DNA of 64,000 nucleotides from Planctomycetota bacterium (GTDB lineage: Bacteria; Planctomycetota; Planctomycetia; Pirellulales; Pirellulaceae). Below, piece by piece: positions 8,767 to 17,703 of the stretch. The stretch's first letter is position 1; each line of letters starts with the position of its first letter. Under the pieces are notes generated by a model that was given only the letters and a program-made list of their open reading frames with translations, was not told where the DNA came from and did not search any database. The translations under genes and the position numbers were made by a program. The stretch is from positions 31,033-95,032 of the forward strand of contig VGZA01000020.1 in assembly GCA_016872775.1 (NCBI GenBank), written 5' to 3'.

Positions 8767-8998
8767 CTAAGATACTGTCCGGTGAGAATATTGAGGCGGG
8801 GGAGTTCGGAGATGCCAAGATTCTCCAACACCCAGGACGGTGTGGCAAGGTGGCACACCCCGCTGTGCGTACCGCATAATGGCAGGGGGGGACAGGAATT
8901 GGCGGCATCGCTGAATCCAACCTGCTCGAACCGGGGTATCTAACGATAAACGGGTGCCCAGCGAGTCATGTCCAAATCTTTAGAGAGGTGTATTTCCC

Positions 8999-10810
8999 AT
9001 GGTAGGCAAAAAGTGGTTTTCCTTGATTACCTTGCTGGCTGGACTCTGCTGTCACGAGACCGGCTGGGCCCAGGCACGTCCAACCGCGCCCTACCTGCTG
9101 CCGGATACGACGCTGGCTTACTTCCGCATGAGCGACTCTCGGGAGTTCCTTGCCAAGATGAACGAAGCGGCGATCGGCCGGATGATCAAGGACGAGCAGG
9201 TGAAGCCGCTGGCCGACAAGCTGTACGGTTCGATGGCGCAGGCATTCTCGCAGATCCAGGATCAGGTTGGATTGCCGCTGGAACAGATCCTGTCGATACC
9301 GCAGGGCGAAGCGTTTCTGGCGGTGGTGCCGGTCGAGGATTCTCTGCCCCAGCCGTTTTTCCTGATCGATACGGGCAACCAGATCGTGCGGGCGCAGACG
9401 TTGATCGCTCGCGCCGAAGCATTACTCGAGCAGCAAGGCGTTCCCAAAACGACCGAAGTCGACGGCGACGCGAAGATCGATATATACACCCCGCCGGCGG
9501 GTGACGGTCCCCGCAATCTGGTTCTGTTTCAGAAGCAAGGGACCATCGGTATTTCCACGAGTGTGACGGTGGCCAAAGGTGTTCTGGCCGCGTGGCGGGG
9601 CGACGCGACGATCAACGGTAAGCCGTTCGTGCCGCTGGCGGAGAGTCGCAAGTTCACTTCGATCATGAATCGCTGCGCCGGAACCACCGACGAACGTCCC
9701 CAGCTCACGTTCTTTGTCGATCCGATCGAGATCATCCGCGCGATTGGCCGGACCAATGCCGCTGTTCGTACCGCGCTCGCTTTCTTGCCGGTGGTCGGCA
9801 TTGACGGAATCGAAGGGATTGGCGGAAGCATGTTCCTGATTACGGGGGAGTACGAAAACCTGACCCATTTGCATGTCCTGCTGGGCAGCCCGCGATCGGG
9901 GGTCGTCAAGGCACTGGCGGTTGCCTCCGGCGACGCAACGCCCGAACCGTTCATCGCGAACGACGTGATTAACTACATGACGATCCACTGGGACTTTGAG
10001 GCCACGTTGCGGGAAGTCGGCAAGCTGGTCAACAGTTTTCAAGGCGAGGGTGCGTTTTCAAATCTCCTGAAGTCACGCGTTTCGGAACAACTGGGCATCG
10101 ATTTTGAAGCCGACATCATTCAGCAGTTGACCGGCCGCGTCAGCTATGCGGGACTGGTCGAAAAACCGATCCGATTCAACAGCAATACCCAAATCGTCGC
10201 GATTCAGGTCAAGGACCCCAAAGCGGCAAGCGCCAGCCTGGATGCAGTGATGGGTCGATTTTCCGATACGTTCAGCCGCAAGGCGTTCGGCGGAGTAACC
10301 TACTATTCGACCACGATCAACCCCAACAATACCAATCTGGATTTGGATTCGCAGCAGGGACGCGCGCAACTCAGCCTTCGCGCTCAGCAAATCACGCTCG
10401 CGGTGGTCAGCGATTATCTCGTGTTCACCGACAGTGCACGGACGCTCGAACATTGCATTGCGGCGATGAGCGACGAAATGAAGCAATTGGCAAACGAATT
10501 GGATTTCAAACTGATCGCCAGCAAAATTCGTCGTCAGGCGGGCGGCGTCGAACCGGGCATGATCTCCTTTGGTCGCCCCGAGGAAGGGATGCGATTCATG
10601 TACGACTTGCTCCTGGCTAACGACACGCGCAGCAATCTCTCGTCCGGAGCGGCGAATAACGAATTCCTGAAAACGATCGACTCGGCATTACAGGAACATC
10701 CGTTGCCGCCCTTCTCGGTGCTGGCAAAATACCTGGCGCCAGGCGGAGGCATGTTGACGAACGACGAAAGCGGCTTCCACTTCTTGAGCTTTACACTCAA
10801 GCGGAAATAG
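8999..10810 (+). CDS. Large secreted protein of unknown function (DUF3352-like)
   Basis: A 603-residue exported protein. The signal peptide is WFSLITLLAGLCC followed by a cleavage region near GWAQA (about residue 25). The mature protein starts TAPYLLPDTTLAYFRMSD, describing a parameter-like domain that in related planctomycete proteins recurs as repeated alpha/beta modules (PYLLPDTTLAYFR, then NDVINYMTIHWDFEATL). I see no catalytic motif or CxxC. Similar proteins are sometimes annotated DUF3352; I use that only as a likeness. It is transcribed away from the peroxidase operon, and the downstream DUF4126 gene follows after 36 nt, so the two could be an operon. Start ATG has GAGAGG about 10 nt upstream. 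Confidence 0.72.
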   Translation: MVGKKWFSLITLLAGLCCHETGWAQARPTAPYLLPDTTLAYFRMSDSREFLAKMNEAAIGRMIKDEQVKPLADKLYGSMAQAFSQIQDQVGLPLEQILSIPQGEAFLAVVPVEDSLPQPFFLIDTGNQIVRAQTLIARAEALLEQQGVPKTTEVDGDAKIDIYTPPAGDGPRNLVLFQKQGTIGISTSVTVAKGVLAAWRGDATINGKPFVPLAESRKFTSIMNRCAGTTDERPQLTFFVDPIEIIRAIGRTNAAVRTALAFLPVVGIDGIEGIGGSMFLITGEYENLTHLHVLLGSPRSGVVKALAVASGDATPEPFIANDVINYMTIHWDFEATLREVGKLVNSFQGEGAFSNLLKSRVSEQLGIDFEADIIQQLTGRVSYAGLVEKPIRFNSNTQIVAIQVKDPKAASASLDAVMGRFSDTFSRKAFGGVTYYSTTINPNNTNLDLDSQQGRAQLSLRAQQITLAVVSDYLVFTDSARTLEHCIAAMSDEMKQLANELDFKLIASKIRRQAGGVEPGMISFGRPEEGMRFMYDLLLANDTRSNLSSGAANNEFLKTIDSALQEHPLPPFSVLAKYLAPGGGMLTNDESGFHFLSFTLKRK

Positions 10811-10846
10811 CCGCGAACTGTAAAGCGGTGAGCCGGATCCTGATTC

Positions 10847-11440
10847 ATGGAAACGATCTTCGGTACGATAACATCGGTGTCGGTTGGATTGGGCCTGGCA
10901 GCCTCCTGCGGGTTTCGAGTCTTTGTGCCGATGCTGATGATGAGCATCGCCGTGAAATCGGGACTGCTGGAGTTGTCGTCGGGATGGGACTGGATTGGAA
11001 GCTGGCCTGCGTTCATCGCCTTCTTTGTCGCGACGATTGTGGAAATCGCCGGCTTCTATGTGCCGTGGTTCGACCATCTGCTGGATACGATCGCCGCGCC
11101 GTCGGCGGTGGTTGCCGGGACGGCCACCACGGCGGCGTGCGTGGCGGAGCTTTCGCCGTTTCTGCAATGGTCGACCGCCATCATCGCCGGTGGTGGGCTC
11201 GCCGCTTCGATCAAGGGATTCACAGTGCTGGCCCGCGGCGGTTCGACCGCTGCCACCGCCGGGATCGGCAATCCCCTGGTCGCAACGTTCGAACTGTTGA
11301 TGTCGATTGTCCTCTCCGTCCTGGCACTTGTGGTGCCGATCCTGGCCGCGGTCGTCGTCGGACTGATCGGCTTTGTGATTGTCAAGCGCGTGCTCCATTT
11401 TCGAGCAGCACGCCGCGCGTCGACCCAGGCCCCGGCGTAA
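10847..11440 (+). CDS. DUF4126 family membrane protein
   Basis: A 197-residue integral membrane protein with about five hydrophobic helices. It matches DUF4126 by the N-terminal pattern SVSVGLGLAASCGFRVFVPM (residues 9-28) and the later AGGGLAASIKGFTVLARGGST followed by TAGIGNPLVATFE. In this family, small residues line the helices, suggesting a channel- or scaffold-like bundle, but no function is established. The C-terminus is a short Arg/Ala-rich cytosolic tail. It follows the 603-residue secreted protein gene by 36 nt and precedes a 249-nt gap before mqnA. Confidence 0.85.
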   Translation: METIFGTITSVSVGLGLAASCGFRVFVPMLMMSIAVKSGLLELSSGWDWIGSWPAFIAFFVATIVEIAGFYVPWFDHLLDTIAAPSAVVAGTATTAACVAELSPFLQWSTAIIAGGGLAASIKGFTVLARGGSTAATAGIGNPLVATFELLMSIVLSVLALVVPILAAVVVGLIGFVIVKRVLHFRAARRASTQAPA

Positions 11441-11652
11441 ATAACGGGTCGTTTCTTCGTTTTTCTCGCAAAGACGCTCTTTCTCGCAAAGAAACCGCTT
11501 GGATCGTGAGGGGCGGGCGGTTAATCGGCTCCATCGCGAGCGGTTCGTTGGTGGGAGGCCGCAAGTTGGGCGGCGCGCTTAGACGGAGTGTTTGGACGGC
11601 GGGTTTCGACGGCGTGCTTGGACGGCGCGGTCGGGCGGGGCGGCTGGCTCCT

Positions 11653-11680
11653 TTGCGATGCCCTGCCGGCTAGCTATAAT
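11653..11680 (+). promoter_or_regulatory. Probable leaderless promoter of mqnA
   Basis: A consensus -10 TATAAT (11675-11680) with TTGCGA (11653-11658) at 16 bp. The mqnA ATG is at 11690, so transcription would begin at or within a few bases of the start codon, leaving no room for a ribosome site. None is visible upstream of the ATG either. Confidence 0.6.
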
Positions 11681-11689
11681 CGGTGCGTT

Positions 11690-12517
11690 ATGAACATTTC
11701 CAACAAGCCCCGGGTAGGGGCGGTATCGTACCTGAACACCAAACCGCTGGTGCACAAACTGAGGCAATTTGCGCCCGGGATCGAACTGGTTTTTGATCTG
11801 CCCAGCCGGCTGGCGGATCGGCTTGCCTGCCGCGAGTTGGATGTGGCATTGATTCCCTCGGTCGAAGCATTTCAGGACCCGGCCTACGGCATCATTTCGG
11901 ATGCCTGCATCGCCTGCCGTGGACCGGTGCTGAGCGTAAAGCTGTTCTCGCGCGTTCCGTTCGAAAAGATCCGTTCGCTGACGCTCGATGAGGGTTCGCG
12001 AACCAGCGTTGCCTTGACGCGGATTCTCTTGCAAGAGCGGTTTGGGTTGACCCCGCGTTGCGAGCTGTTGCCGATCGGTGGATCGGTGCTGGAAACGACT
12101 ACGGATGCCGTGTTATTGATTGGGGATCGAGCGATCCATCCGCCACGAGGTCCGTTTGTCGGAAGTTGGGACTTGGGTGACGAGTGGACGCGGTGGTGCC
12201 AATTGCCGTTCGTATTTGCGATGTGGATAGGCCGCAAGGATCGGGATTGGAGTGAACTCGACCTTGCGTTGCGGCAGGCGCGCGACGCCGGGGTGCGGGA
12301 TCTGGATTCGATCGCCGCGGCGGAGGCAACGCTGGTCGGTTTGTCGCCGAAGGAGTGTCTGGTCTATTTGCGGGACAATCTGCACTTCCAATTAGGAAAC
12401 TCGGAAAGGAACGGCCTGGAGCTGTTCCGGCGCCGTGCACAGAATCTGGGTCTCGCGCCGTCGTGTTCAATGCCACTGGAATTTGTTTCATCGCCCACGC
12501 TCACCGCCGTCGTCTGA
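11690..12517 (+). CDS. mqnA: Chorismate dehydratase MqnA (futalosine pathway)
   Basis: A 275-residue enzyme of the futalosine route to menaquinone, converting chorismate to 3-enolpyruvylbenzoate. Features: RVGAVSYLNTKPL at residues 8-20 (the MqnA/MqnD family N-terminus), then a periplasmic-binding-protein-like two-lobe fold with VALIPSVEAF (about 52-61), DEGSRTSVALTRILL and the C-terminal lobe ending FRRRAQNLGL. Length is normal. The ATG at 11690 follows a consensus TATAAT directly, so it is chosen over the upstream open frame. The stop is 8 nt before mqnC, so the two are co-transcribed, which supports a menaquinone role. Respiratory quinone would be menaquinone made by this route. Confidence 0.93.
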   Translation: MNISNKPRVGAVSYLNTKPLVHKLRQFAPGIELVFDLPSRLADRLACRELDVALIPSVEAFQDPAYGIISDACIACRGPVLSVKLFSRVPFEKIRSLTLDEGSRTSVALTRILLQERFGLTPRCELLPIGGSVLETTTDAVLLIGDRAIHPPRGPFVGSWDLGDEWTRWCQLPFVFAMWIGRKDRDWSELDLALRQARDAGVRDLDSIAAAEATLVGLSPKECLVYLRDNLHFQLGNSERNGLELFRRRAQNLGLAPSCSMPLEFVSSPTLTAVV

Positions 12518-12525
12518 CCGTTGCC

Positions 12526-13689
12526 ATGATCGCATCCAACCGCAAAACAGTATCCGAGATCCTCGAGCGAGCGGTGGCGGGCGAGCGGTTGTCTCAGGCC
12601 GACGCGTTGACGCTGTTAGAGTCGTCGGACCTGACGGCGATCGGACGGGCGGCAGAATCGGTTTCGCGGCGTCTGCACCCGGAGCCATACCGCACCTACA
12701 ACATCGATCGGAACATCAACTACACGAATATCTGTACCGCCGTCTGTGATTTCTGCGCGTTCTACCGGACGCCAAAAAGCCAGGAAGGGTACGTACTGCC
12801 GCGGGAAGAGCTGCTGCAAAAGGTCGCGGAAACCGAGTTGCTGGGCGGGGACCAGATTCTGCTTCAGGGTGGACTGCATCCCGATTTCAAACTGGAGTGG
12901 TACGAGCAGCTGTTGACCGACATCAAGACGCGGTTTCCGCGAATCAACATCCACGGATTCAGTCCGCCTGAATTACATCATTTCACGAAGATCAACAAGC
13001 TGCCGATTCGCACGGTCTTGGAACGGCTGCGGGCTGCCGGGCTGGGGAGCATTCCGGGCGGTGGCGCGGAGATCCTTGTCGATCGAGTGCGCCGCGAGAT
13101 TACACGCGGGAAAGTGCTGAGCGACGATTGGCTGAACGTCATGCGTGTCTGGCACGAACTGGGCGGACGCAGCAGCGCCACGATGATGTTTGGCCACGCC
13201 GAAACGCTGGCGGAGCGTGTGGAGCACCTGGAGCGGGTTCGATCGCTGCAGGACGAAACCGGCGGCTTCAGCGCCTTCATCTGCTGGACATTTCAGCCCG
13301 AGCATACCGAAATGGCGCATTTCGCTCGCGCGAGCGCTTTCGAGTACCTCAAGACTCAGGCCGTAGCCCGTCTCTACCTGGATAATATCCCCAACATCCA
13401 ATCCAGCTGGGTAACGCAAGGGTTGAAGATCGGTCAGCTGGCTTTACTGTTTGGCGCCAACGACATGGGCAGTCTGATGATCGAGGAAAACGTAGTGGCC
13501 GAGGCGGGCACCGTGCACTACCTGACGCTGGACCAGATCCGTGACGCGATCACTGAATTGGGATACACGCCCCGACAGCGAAACGTGTTCTATCAGTTAC
13601 TCGGTGACGACCACGAGCAGCGCGCGATCGAGGGCAGTCGCCTCCACTATGAGCGACTTGCCCGTCGATCGTTGGCAACGATCCAATGA
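12526..13689 (+). CDS. mqnC: Cyclic dehypoxanthinyl futalosine synthase MqnC (radical SAM)
   Basis: A 387-residue radical SAM enzyme that cyclises dehypoxanthine futalosine in menaquinone biosynthesis. The 4Fe-4S ligands are C70, C74 and C77 in NICTAVCDFCAFY. The next region, GGDQILLQGGLHPD, carries the glycine-rich SAM-binding stretch, and GFSPPELHHF with GAGLGSIPGGGAEIL are typical of the MqnC/MqnE/CofH group. LRDAITELG-type helices and the C-terminal YTPRQRNVFY are MqnC-like. The ATG at 12526 gives a normal family length and starts 8 nt after mqnA. The closely related MqnE is the main alternative; the absence of an MqnE-like N-terminus and the mqnA linkage favour MqnC. The next gene converges, its stop only 8 nt away. 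Confidence 0.93.
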   Translation: MIASNRKTVSEILERAVAGERLSQADALTLLESSDLTAIGRAAESVSRRLHPEPYRTYNIDRNINYTNICTAVCDFCAFYRTPKSQEGYVLPREELLQKVAETELLGGDQILLQGGLHPDFKLEWYEQLLTDIKTRFPRINIHGFSPPELHHFTKINKLPIRTVLERLRAAGLGSIPGGGAEILVDRVRREITRGKVLSDDWLNVMRVWHELGGRSSATMMFGHAETLAERVEHLERVRSLQDETGGFSAFICWTFQPEHTEMAHFARASAFEYLKTQAVARLYLDNIPNIQSSWVTQGLKIGQLALLFGANDMGSLMIEENVVAEAGTVHYLTLDQIRDAITELGYTPRQRNVFYQLLGDDHEQRAIEGSRLHYERLARRSLATIQ

Positions 13690-13697
13690 TCGAATCG

Positions 13698-15839
13698 TTA
13701 TTTGGGCATCGGCAACAGAATTAACTCGTTCTCGTTGAATGCCGCCTCGCCTGACTTGCCATTGACCTTGAATTGGATCTTGAGCTGTTTGGTAACGCCC
13801 GGTGTCGGATCGCCGAAGCTGGTGTTGAAGCTGGGGGAATCGAGTGCGATCAGCAGGGAATCACCCGCATTCTTCTTGACAATCGCAGTCACATCCTTGA
13901 GCGTCGATCCCGCCCCATATTCGGCTTTGACGATTTCGAGTTTCACTTTCGCCACGCCGATTTTCTCGATCAGCTCACGAACGGCATCACTTTTGGTTGT
14001 GAGCTTTTGCGCGATCACGGTCGCCGCTTGCACGGCCTCTTCCTTGACTTCCTGGATCTGGGCGGCTTTCACGGCCACCTTGAGCGTATCGACGCTCGGG
14101 TAGCGTTTGAGAATTTCCACGACCAGTTTCTGCTCCGTGGAGTTGCGAGCGGCATCCAGCGCCTTCTCGCACATCTCCGCGCGCTGCGCATCGGCCATCA
14201 CGAACTGCCTGGCGATTCGCAGGTAACCTCGCAGGGCCCGCACCTGGTACTTTTCTCCGGGCGCGGTCTTGGCAAGGTCGAGCAGAACGGGCGCGGCATC
14301 GATCGTCATCCATTCGCCCAATAACCGGCTTCCGGTATCCTGCAATTGCGGGTCGTTGCTCTTGGCGGACGCGGCGATCGATTTCAGCGCGTTGCCGCCA
14401 CCGACGGCCCCGAGGATTTCAAGCAGTACCGGTTTCGTACCGGCCGGCGCTTTGGCCATCGCGGCGCTCAGCAGATCCGCGCAGGCATCGCGATCGGGCA
14501 TCCGCACGCAGGCTTCCTTGAGTGCTTTTTGTGCCACCGCGCTGTCGGCCGCGTTCTTGGGAGAGACCACCTGCCCGATCAGCACCGGCAGCTTGTCGGC
14601 CGAGACGGTCGCGCCGAGCGACACGAGCGCGGCCGAACGGATGTTCTTGTCGGCATGGTCGAGTGCCTTGATCAGCGCCGACTCCGCGGCAACGCGGCGA
14701 CTGCCAACCAGCTGCAACAATACGGGGTAAGACTTCCCGTCGGGTTTCGCCAGGCGAGCGATGATTTCCTGATTCACGGCATCGCCGGTCAAATCGGTCA
14801 AAGCGCCTTTGGCTGCCTGAGCCAAATCGGCGTCTTCCTGGGTTGCGACCTCCAGCAGGGCCGCCAGACAGGATGCGTTTCCGACACGCCCCAATGCCTG
14901 GAGGGCGGCCATGCGCACTGCCTTATCGCCGTCGGCAGCCGCTTTCAGTATCGCCGGCAGTTGTACCGTTTCCTTGCGATCCGCCATCGCCGCAATCAGC
15001 AGCGCTGCCCGTTCGGGCTTTGCCTTCGGCAACTCGTCGGCCAGCGCCTTATCAATCTGATCACCAGCCATCTCGCGCGCCGTGCCCAAGGCGATCTGGA
15101 ACAGGAGCTTGTCGCGGGAACGCAGCTGTTCGACCAGCAGCTCGACGCCATCCTTTCCGCGAGCCAATATCGCGCCACGCATCGCCTCCAGTACTCGCTG
15201 TTTGGGGACGTCGGACTTGCGTACTTCGTCATAGATGTCGGCCGCCTCGGCTTGACGACCGCCCAACAGCCGCTGCTCGGCGCAGAGCACGCAACCCTCG
15301 GCCACGGCGGATCGAACCTTGGCGTCGGCGGTCTTCAATGCCGCGCGCAACGCGCCGCTTGCCGCGTCGTTGCCGATTCTTCCCAAGGCGACTGCCGAGG
15401 CCGATGCGACTTCCACGTCTTCATGTTTAAGGCGCGCCGCCAATGCGCCGACCGCCGCCGCGTCGCGACGCACTCCGATCGAATTGATCGCACCCACCAG
15501 CAGGTTGCCGTTCAAATTGTCGATGGCCTTGCGCAACGCCTCGTCGGCCGCCGGACCGGGAATCACTTCCAGCGGAATCCTGGCCCACGACGCCAGTTGC
15601 TCATTCGATAACAGGGGCGCCAGATCGGCGACGGCGGCGCTCGAACCATGAACCGCCAGATGTTTGCAGGCCAGCGCTTTCTCCGCGGCCGGCGCGTCAC
15701 TGCGCAAAACCGCAATCAGCTCCTTCTCGCGCTGCGTACTGTCGGCAGCGTTATCCGCCGCACGCAACACTCCCGTCCCCAGCCCGCAGAAAAACGCAAA
15801 CAGGAAGACGATTGTTCGATTAGTAAGTTTCAGTTGCAT
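13698..15839 (-). CDS. Secreted HEAT-repeat protein
   Basis: A 713-residue exported protein. A signal peptide covers residues 1-28 (IVFLFAFFCGLGTGVLRAAD). The rest is made almost entirely of alpha-alpha HEAT/PBS-lyase-type repeats of about 30-35 residues, e.g. LAARLKHEDVEVASASAVAL and ALQALGRVGNASCLAALLEV, roughly from residue 40 to 640. A non-repetitive C-terminal domain (about 640-713, VTAIVKKNAGDSLLIALDSP) ends the protein. Such proteins are usually scaffolds or interaction platforms; no enzyme motif is seen. It is convergent with mqnC (8-nt gap) and follows the Gfo/Idh/MocA gene by 75 nt on the same strand. Confidence 0.85.
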   Translation of the reverse strand: MQLKLTNRTIVFLFAFFCGLGTGVLRAADNAADSTQREKELIAVLRSDAPAAEKALACKHLAVHGSSAAVADLAPLLSNEQLASWARIPLEVIPGPAADEALRKAIDNLNGNLLVGAINSIGVRRDAAAVGALAARLKHEDVEVASASAVALGRIGNDAASGALRAALKTADAKVRSAVAEGCVLCAEQRLLGGRQAEAADIYDEVRKSDVPKQRVLEAMRGAILARGKDGVELLVEQLRSRDKLLFQIALGTAREMAGDQIDKALADELPKAKPERAALLIAAMADRKETVQLPAILKAAADGDKAVRMAALQALGRVGNASCLAALLEVATQEDADLAQAAKGALTDLTGDAVNQEIIARLAKPDGKSYPVLLQLVGSRRVAAESALIKALDHADKNIRSAALVSLGATVSADKLPVLIGQVVSPKNAADSAVAQKALKEACVRMPDRDACADLLSAAMAKAPAGTKPVLLEILGAVGGGNALKSIAASAKSNDPQLQDTGSRLLGEWMTIDAAPVLLDLAKTAPGEKYQVRALRGYLRIARQFVMADAQRAEMCEKALDAARNSTEQKLVVEILKRYPSVDTLKVAVKAAQIQEVKEEAVQAATVIAQKLTTKSDAVRELIEKIGVAKVKLEIVKAEYGAGSTLKDVTAIVKKNAGDSLLIALDSPSFNTSFGDPTPGVTKQLKIQFKVNGKSGEAAFNENELILLPMPK

Positions 15840-15914
15840 GATTGATCGTCCGTTATGTTGAGGTGTGAATTCGTTGGAAGTGGAGTCACCGAAACGGTCC
15901 CGTCGACGACTTAT

Positions 15915-17201
15915 TTACAGTCTCCAGGGTTCCCGCAGGGCTTCAGAACGCAGCCGATTGGCATGTTCGTCTCCCACAAACTCATTGGTCACCGGATCGA
16001 ATTTCACCTGTCGGTTCAAGTACAACGCAATATTCGCGGCGTGGCACGCGATGTGCGCGTTGCATGCCGCTTCGGCGTTCCCCTTGGGCTGACTCCGGGA
16101 TTTCACGCAATCGAGGAAATCGCGGACGTGGAACGTGGCGGGGTAACCGTCAATTTCCGCCACGGTGCGACCCGCAAGGAGTTCGGGAGAACTCAATACG
16201 AGCTTTCCGCTGTCGCCGGCCTCGACCCAGCCGTTCGCTCCTTCGAAACGAACCGGGCAGGAGCCGAGCGGAATCCAGCCGGTTTCGCGGAATACCAGTT
16301 CCACCCCATCGGCATAACGTGCCACAAGTTGCCCGTCTTTGGGCGCGTTGTATTCGACAGGCGGTAGCACGTCATTCACCGCCCACTGGCAGAGATCGAC
16401 GCAGTGCGAACCCCATTCGAGCACACCCCCGCCGACCAGGCCGCCGCCTTTTTCGAAGTTGAATCCGTCGAGCAATTTCGGATTGAACGGCCGCCAGGCG
16501 GCCGGCCCCAGATACATGTTCCAATCGACAACGTTCTTATCCGGTTCCGGTTCGGGTGCCAGCCAACCGCTGGTCATCGCCTGCATGCCGGCCGGGTGAG
16601 CATAGACTCGGGTGAGTTTGCCGAGCTTTCCGGTGCGAGCCAACTCGCAGGCAAAGGCAAAATGTGGCAGATTCCGCCGCTGGGTTCCGGCCTGAAATAC
16701 TCGCCCCGTGCGGCGGATCGTGTCTTTGAGAATCAGGCTCTGTGCGACGTTCTTGGTACACGGTTTTTCGCAATAGATGTCCTTTCCGGCCTTGGCAGCA
16801 TACATCGATGCAGTGCAATGCCAGTTCGGTCCCGTCGCGATCAGCACGGCATCGATATCGCTGCGATCGAGCAGTTCTCGAAAGTCGCGATACATCTTGC
16901 AGTTCTGGTTGCCGTATTTGTCGTCGGCGATTTTCTTGACGGCCACCCGCCGCGCTTCCTTGGCGTCGCAGACCGCAGCGAACTGCACATCCTTCTGCTC
17001 CAGGAAACACCCCAGGTCGTAGGTGCCGCGGTTCCCGATCCCGATGCCTCCCACCACGATCCGTTCGCTGGGCGGTACCGCGCCGTCCAGCCCCAAGGCA
17101 GAACTCGGAATGATCGTCGGCAGGGCGATGCCTGTCCCCACCGCCGCTAGACTGGTATTGAGAAAACGACGCCGATGAAGCGACTTTGGCTGCTTCGACA
17201 T
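15915..17201 (-). CDS. Tat-exported Gfo/Idh/MocA family oxidoreductase
   Basis: A 428-residue NAD(P)-dependent oxidoreductase exported folded through Tat: the signal has the twin-arginine RRRFLNTSL with a hydrophobic core (residues 9-40). The Rossmann motif VGGIGIGNRG is near 50-59, and the family's EKPCTKN block (binding cofactor and catalytic Lys) is near 146-152. The C-terminal GFO_IDH_MocA domain contains GGGVLEWGSHCVDLCQWA. Substrate unknown; relatives oxidise or isomerise sugars and inositols, and Planctomycetota have many exported ones. The ATG at 17201, preceded by AGGAG at about 8 nt, yields the Tat signal; the frame is open further upstream into repeat sequence. It precedes the HEAT-repeat gene on the same strand. 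Confidence 0.9.
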   Translation of the reverse strand: MSKQPKSLHRRRFLNTSLAAVGTGIALPTIIPSSALGLDGAVPPSERIVVGGIGIGNRGTYDLGCFLEQKDVQFAAVCDAKEARRVAVKKIADDKYGNQNCKMYRDFRELLDRSDIDAVLIATGPNWHCTASMYAAKAGKDIYCEKPCTKNVAQSLILKDTIRRTGRVFQAGTQRRNLPHFAFACELARTGKLGKLTRVYAHPAGMQAMTSGWLAPEPEPDKNVVDWNMYLGPAAWRPFNPKLLDGFNFEKGGGLVGGGVLEWGSHCVDLCQWAVNDVLPPVEYNAPKDGQLVARYADGVELVFRETGWIPLGSCPVRFEGANGWVEAGDSGKLVLSSPELLAGRTVAEIDGYPATFHVRDFLDCVKSRSQPKGNAEAACNAHIACHAANIALYLNRQVKFDPVTNEFVGDEHANRLRSEALREPWRL

Positions 17202-17703
17202 GAAGACACTCCTGCTGGGACCCGGAACGTTTTGCGAACGCACTGCTCGAAACAAGTTTCGAGCTACCTCGCGCGTCCAACAGCATAACCGGTGGCAATG
17301 GCCGATTCCACCTTGCCGCCCCCAAAAAGTACCCCGAATCTTCGCGCCCAAAACCGAGCTCGAAACTTGTTGCGAGAAGCAGCCCGAACCTTATTCCGAA
17401 CACAATCCGGCGCCAAACGCCAAGAAAGCGTTTCGTTGAGCAAATCCAGTCCCCAGGTGGGTTTTGTGCTCGAAACAAGTTTCGAGCTACTGCTCGCCGC
17501 CAGCGTGGCATTGGCATGGTGTTTGCCTTTTGCGACGTAGCGACTGCCGTTCGACCGGGTTCAGCCGGGAAAAACCGGAGTTTCGCTGAACGAGTTGGAG
17601 CGCAATTCACCGCGCCGTGTCGAGGAATTCACCAGCGGCTGGCTCGAACGTTCCTGGCTCGGTGTCGGAGGGAGATTACCGACGAAAAATGGAGGCGTTC
17701 AAA
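17202..17703. other. Intergenic region holding a REP-like cluster
   Basis: This stretch carries three REP copies and degraded relatives and no gene I can support. The open frames across it have a composition unlike the neighbours and contain the repeat. It separates the divergent Gfo/Idh/MocA and squalene-cyclase-like genes, so promoters for both should lie here, but I cannot identify them. Confidence 0.6.
17246..17490. repeat. Second cluster of GTAG-headed REP-like repeats
   Basis: Same family as 5533-5656. Two minus-strand copies lie at 17246-17267 and 17469-17490, each reading GTAG then CTCGAAACTTGTTTCG on the minus strand. A degraded plus-strand copy at 17356-17376 has a mutated head. 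The units vary only by compensated changes in the outer stem (CAC to CTC and partner), as expected if the palindrome is under selection as a structure. Other AAACGC/GCGTTT inverted fragments (about 17412-17432) may be older copies. Confidence 0.8.

Noticed and set aside
11441..11652. Direct repeat TTTCTCGCAAAGA (two copies) and GACGGCG-rich stretch upstream of mqnA
   Set aside because: Two copies only and no known role; not reported as an element.
14346..15611. Plus-strand open frame of 421 codons
   Set aside because: Antisense to the HEAT-repeat gene, no recognisable content; GC-rich codons leave few stops on the opposite strand.
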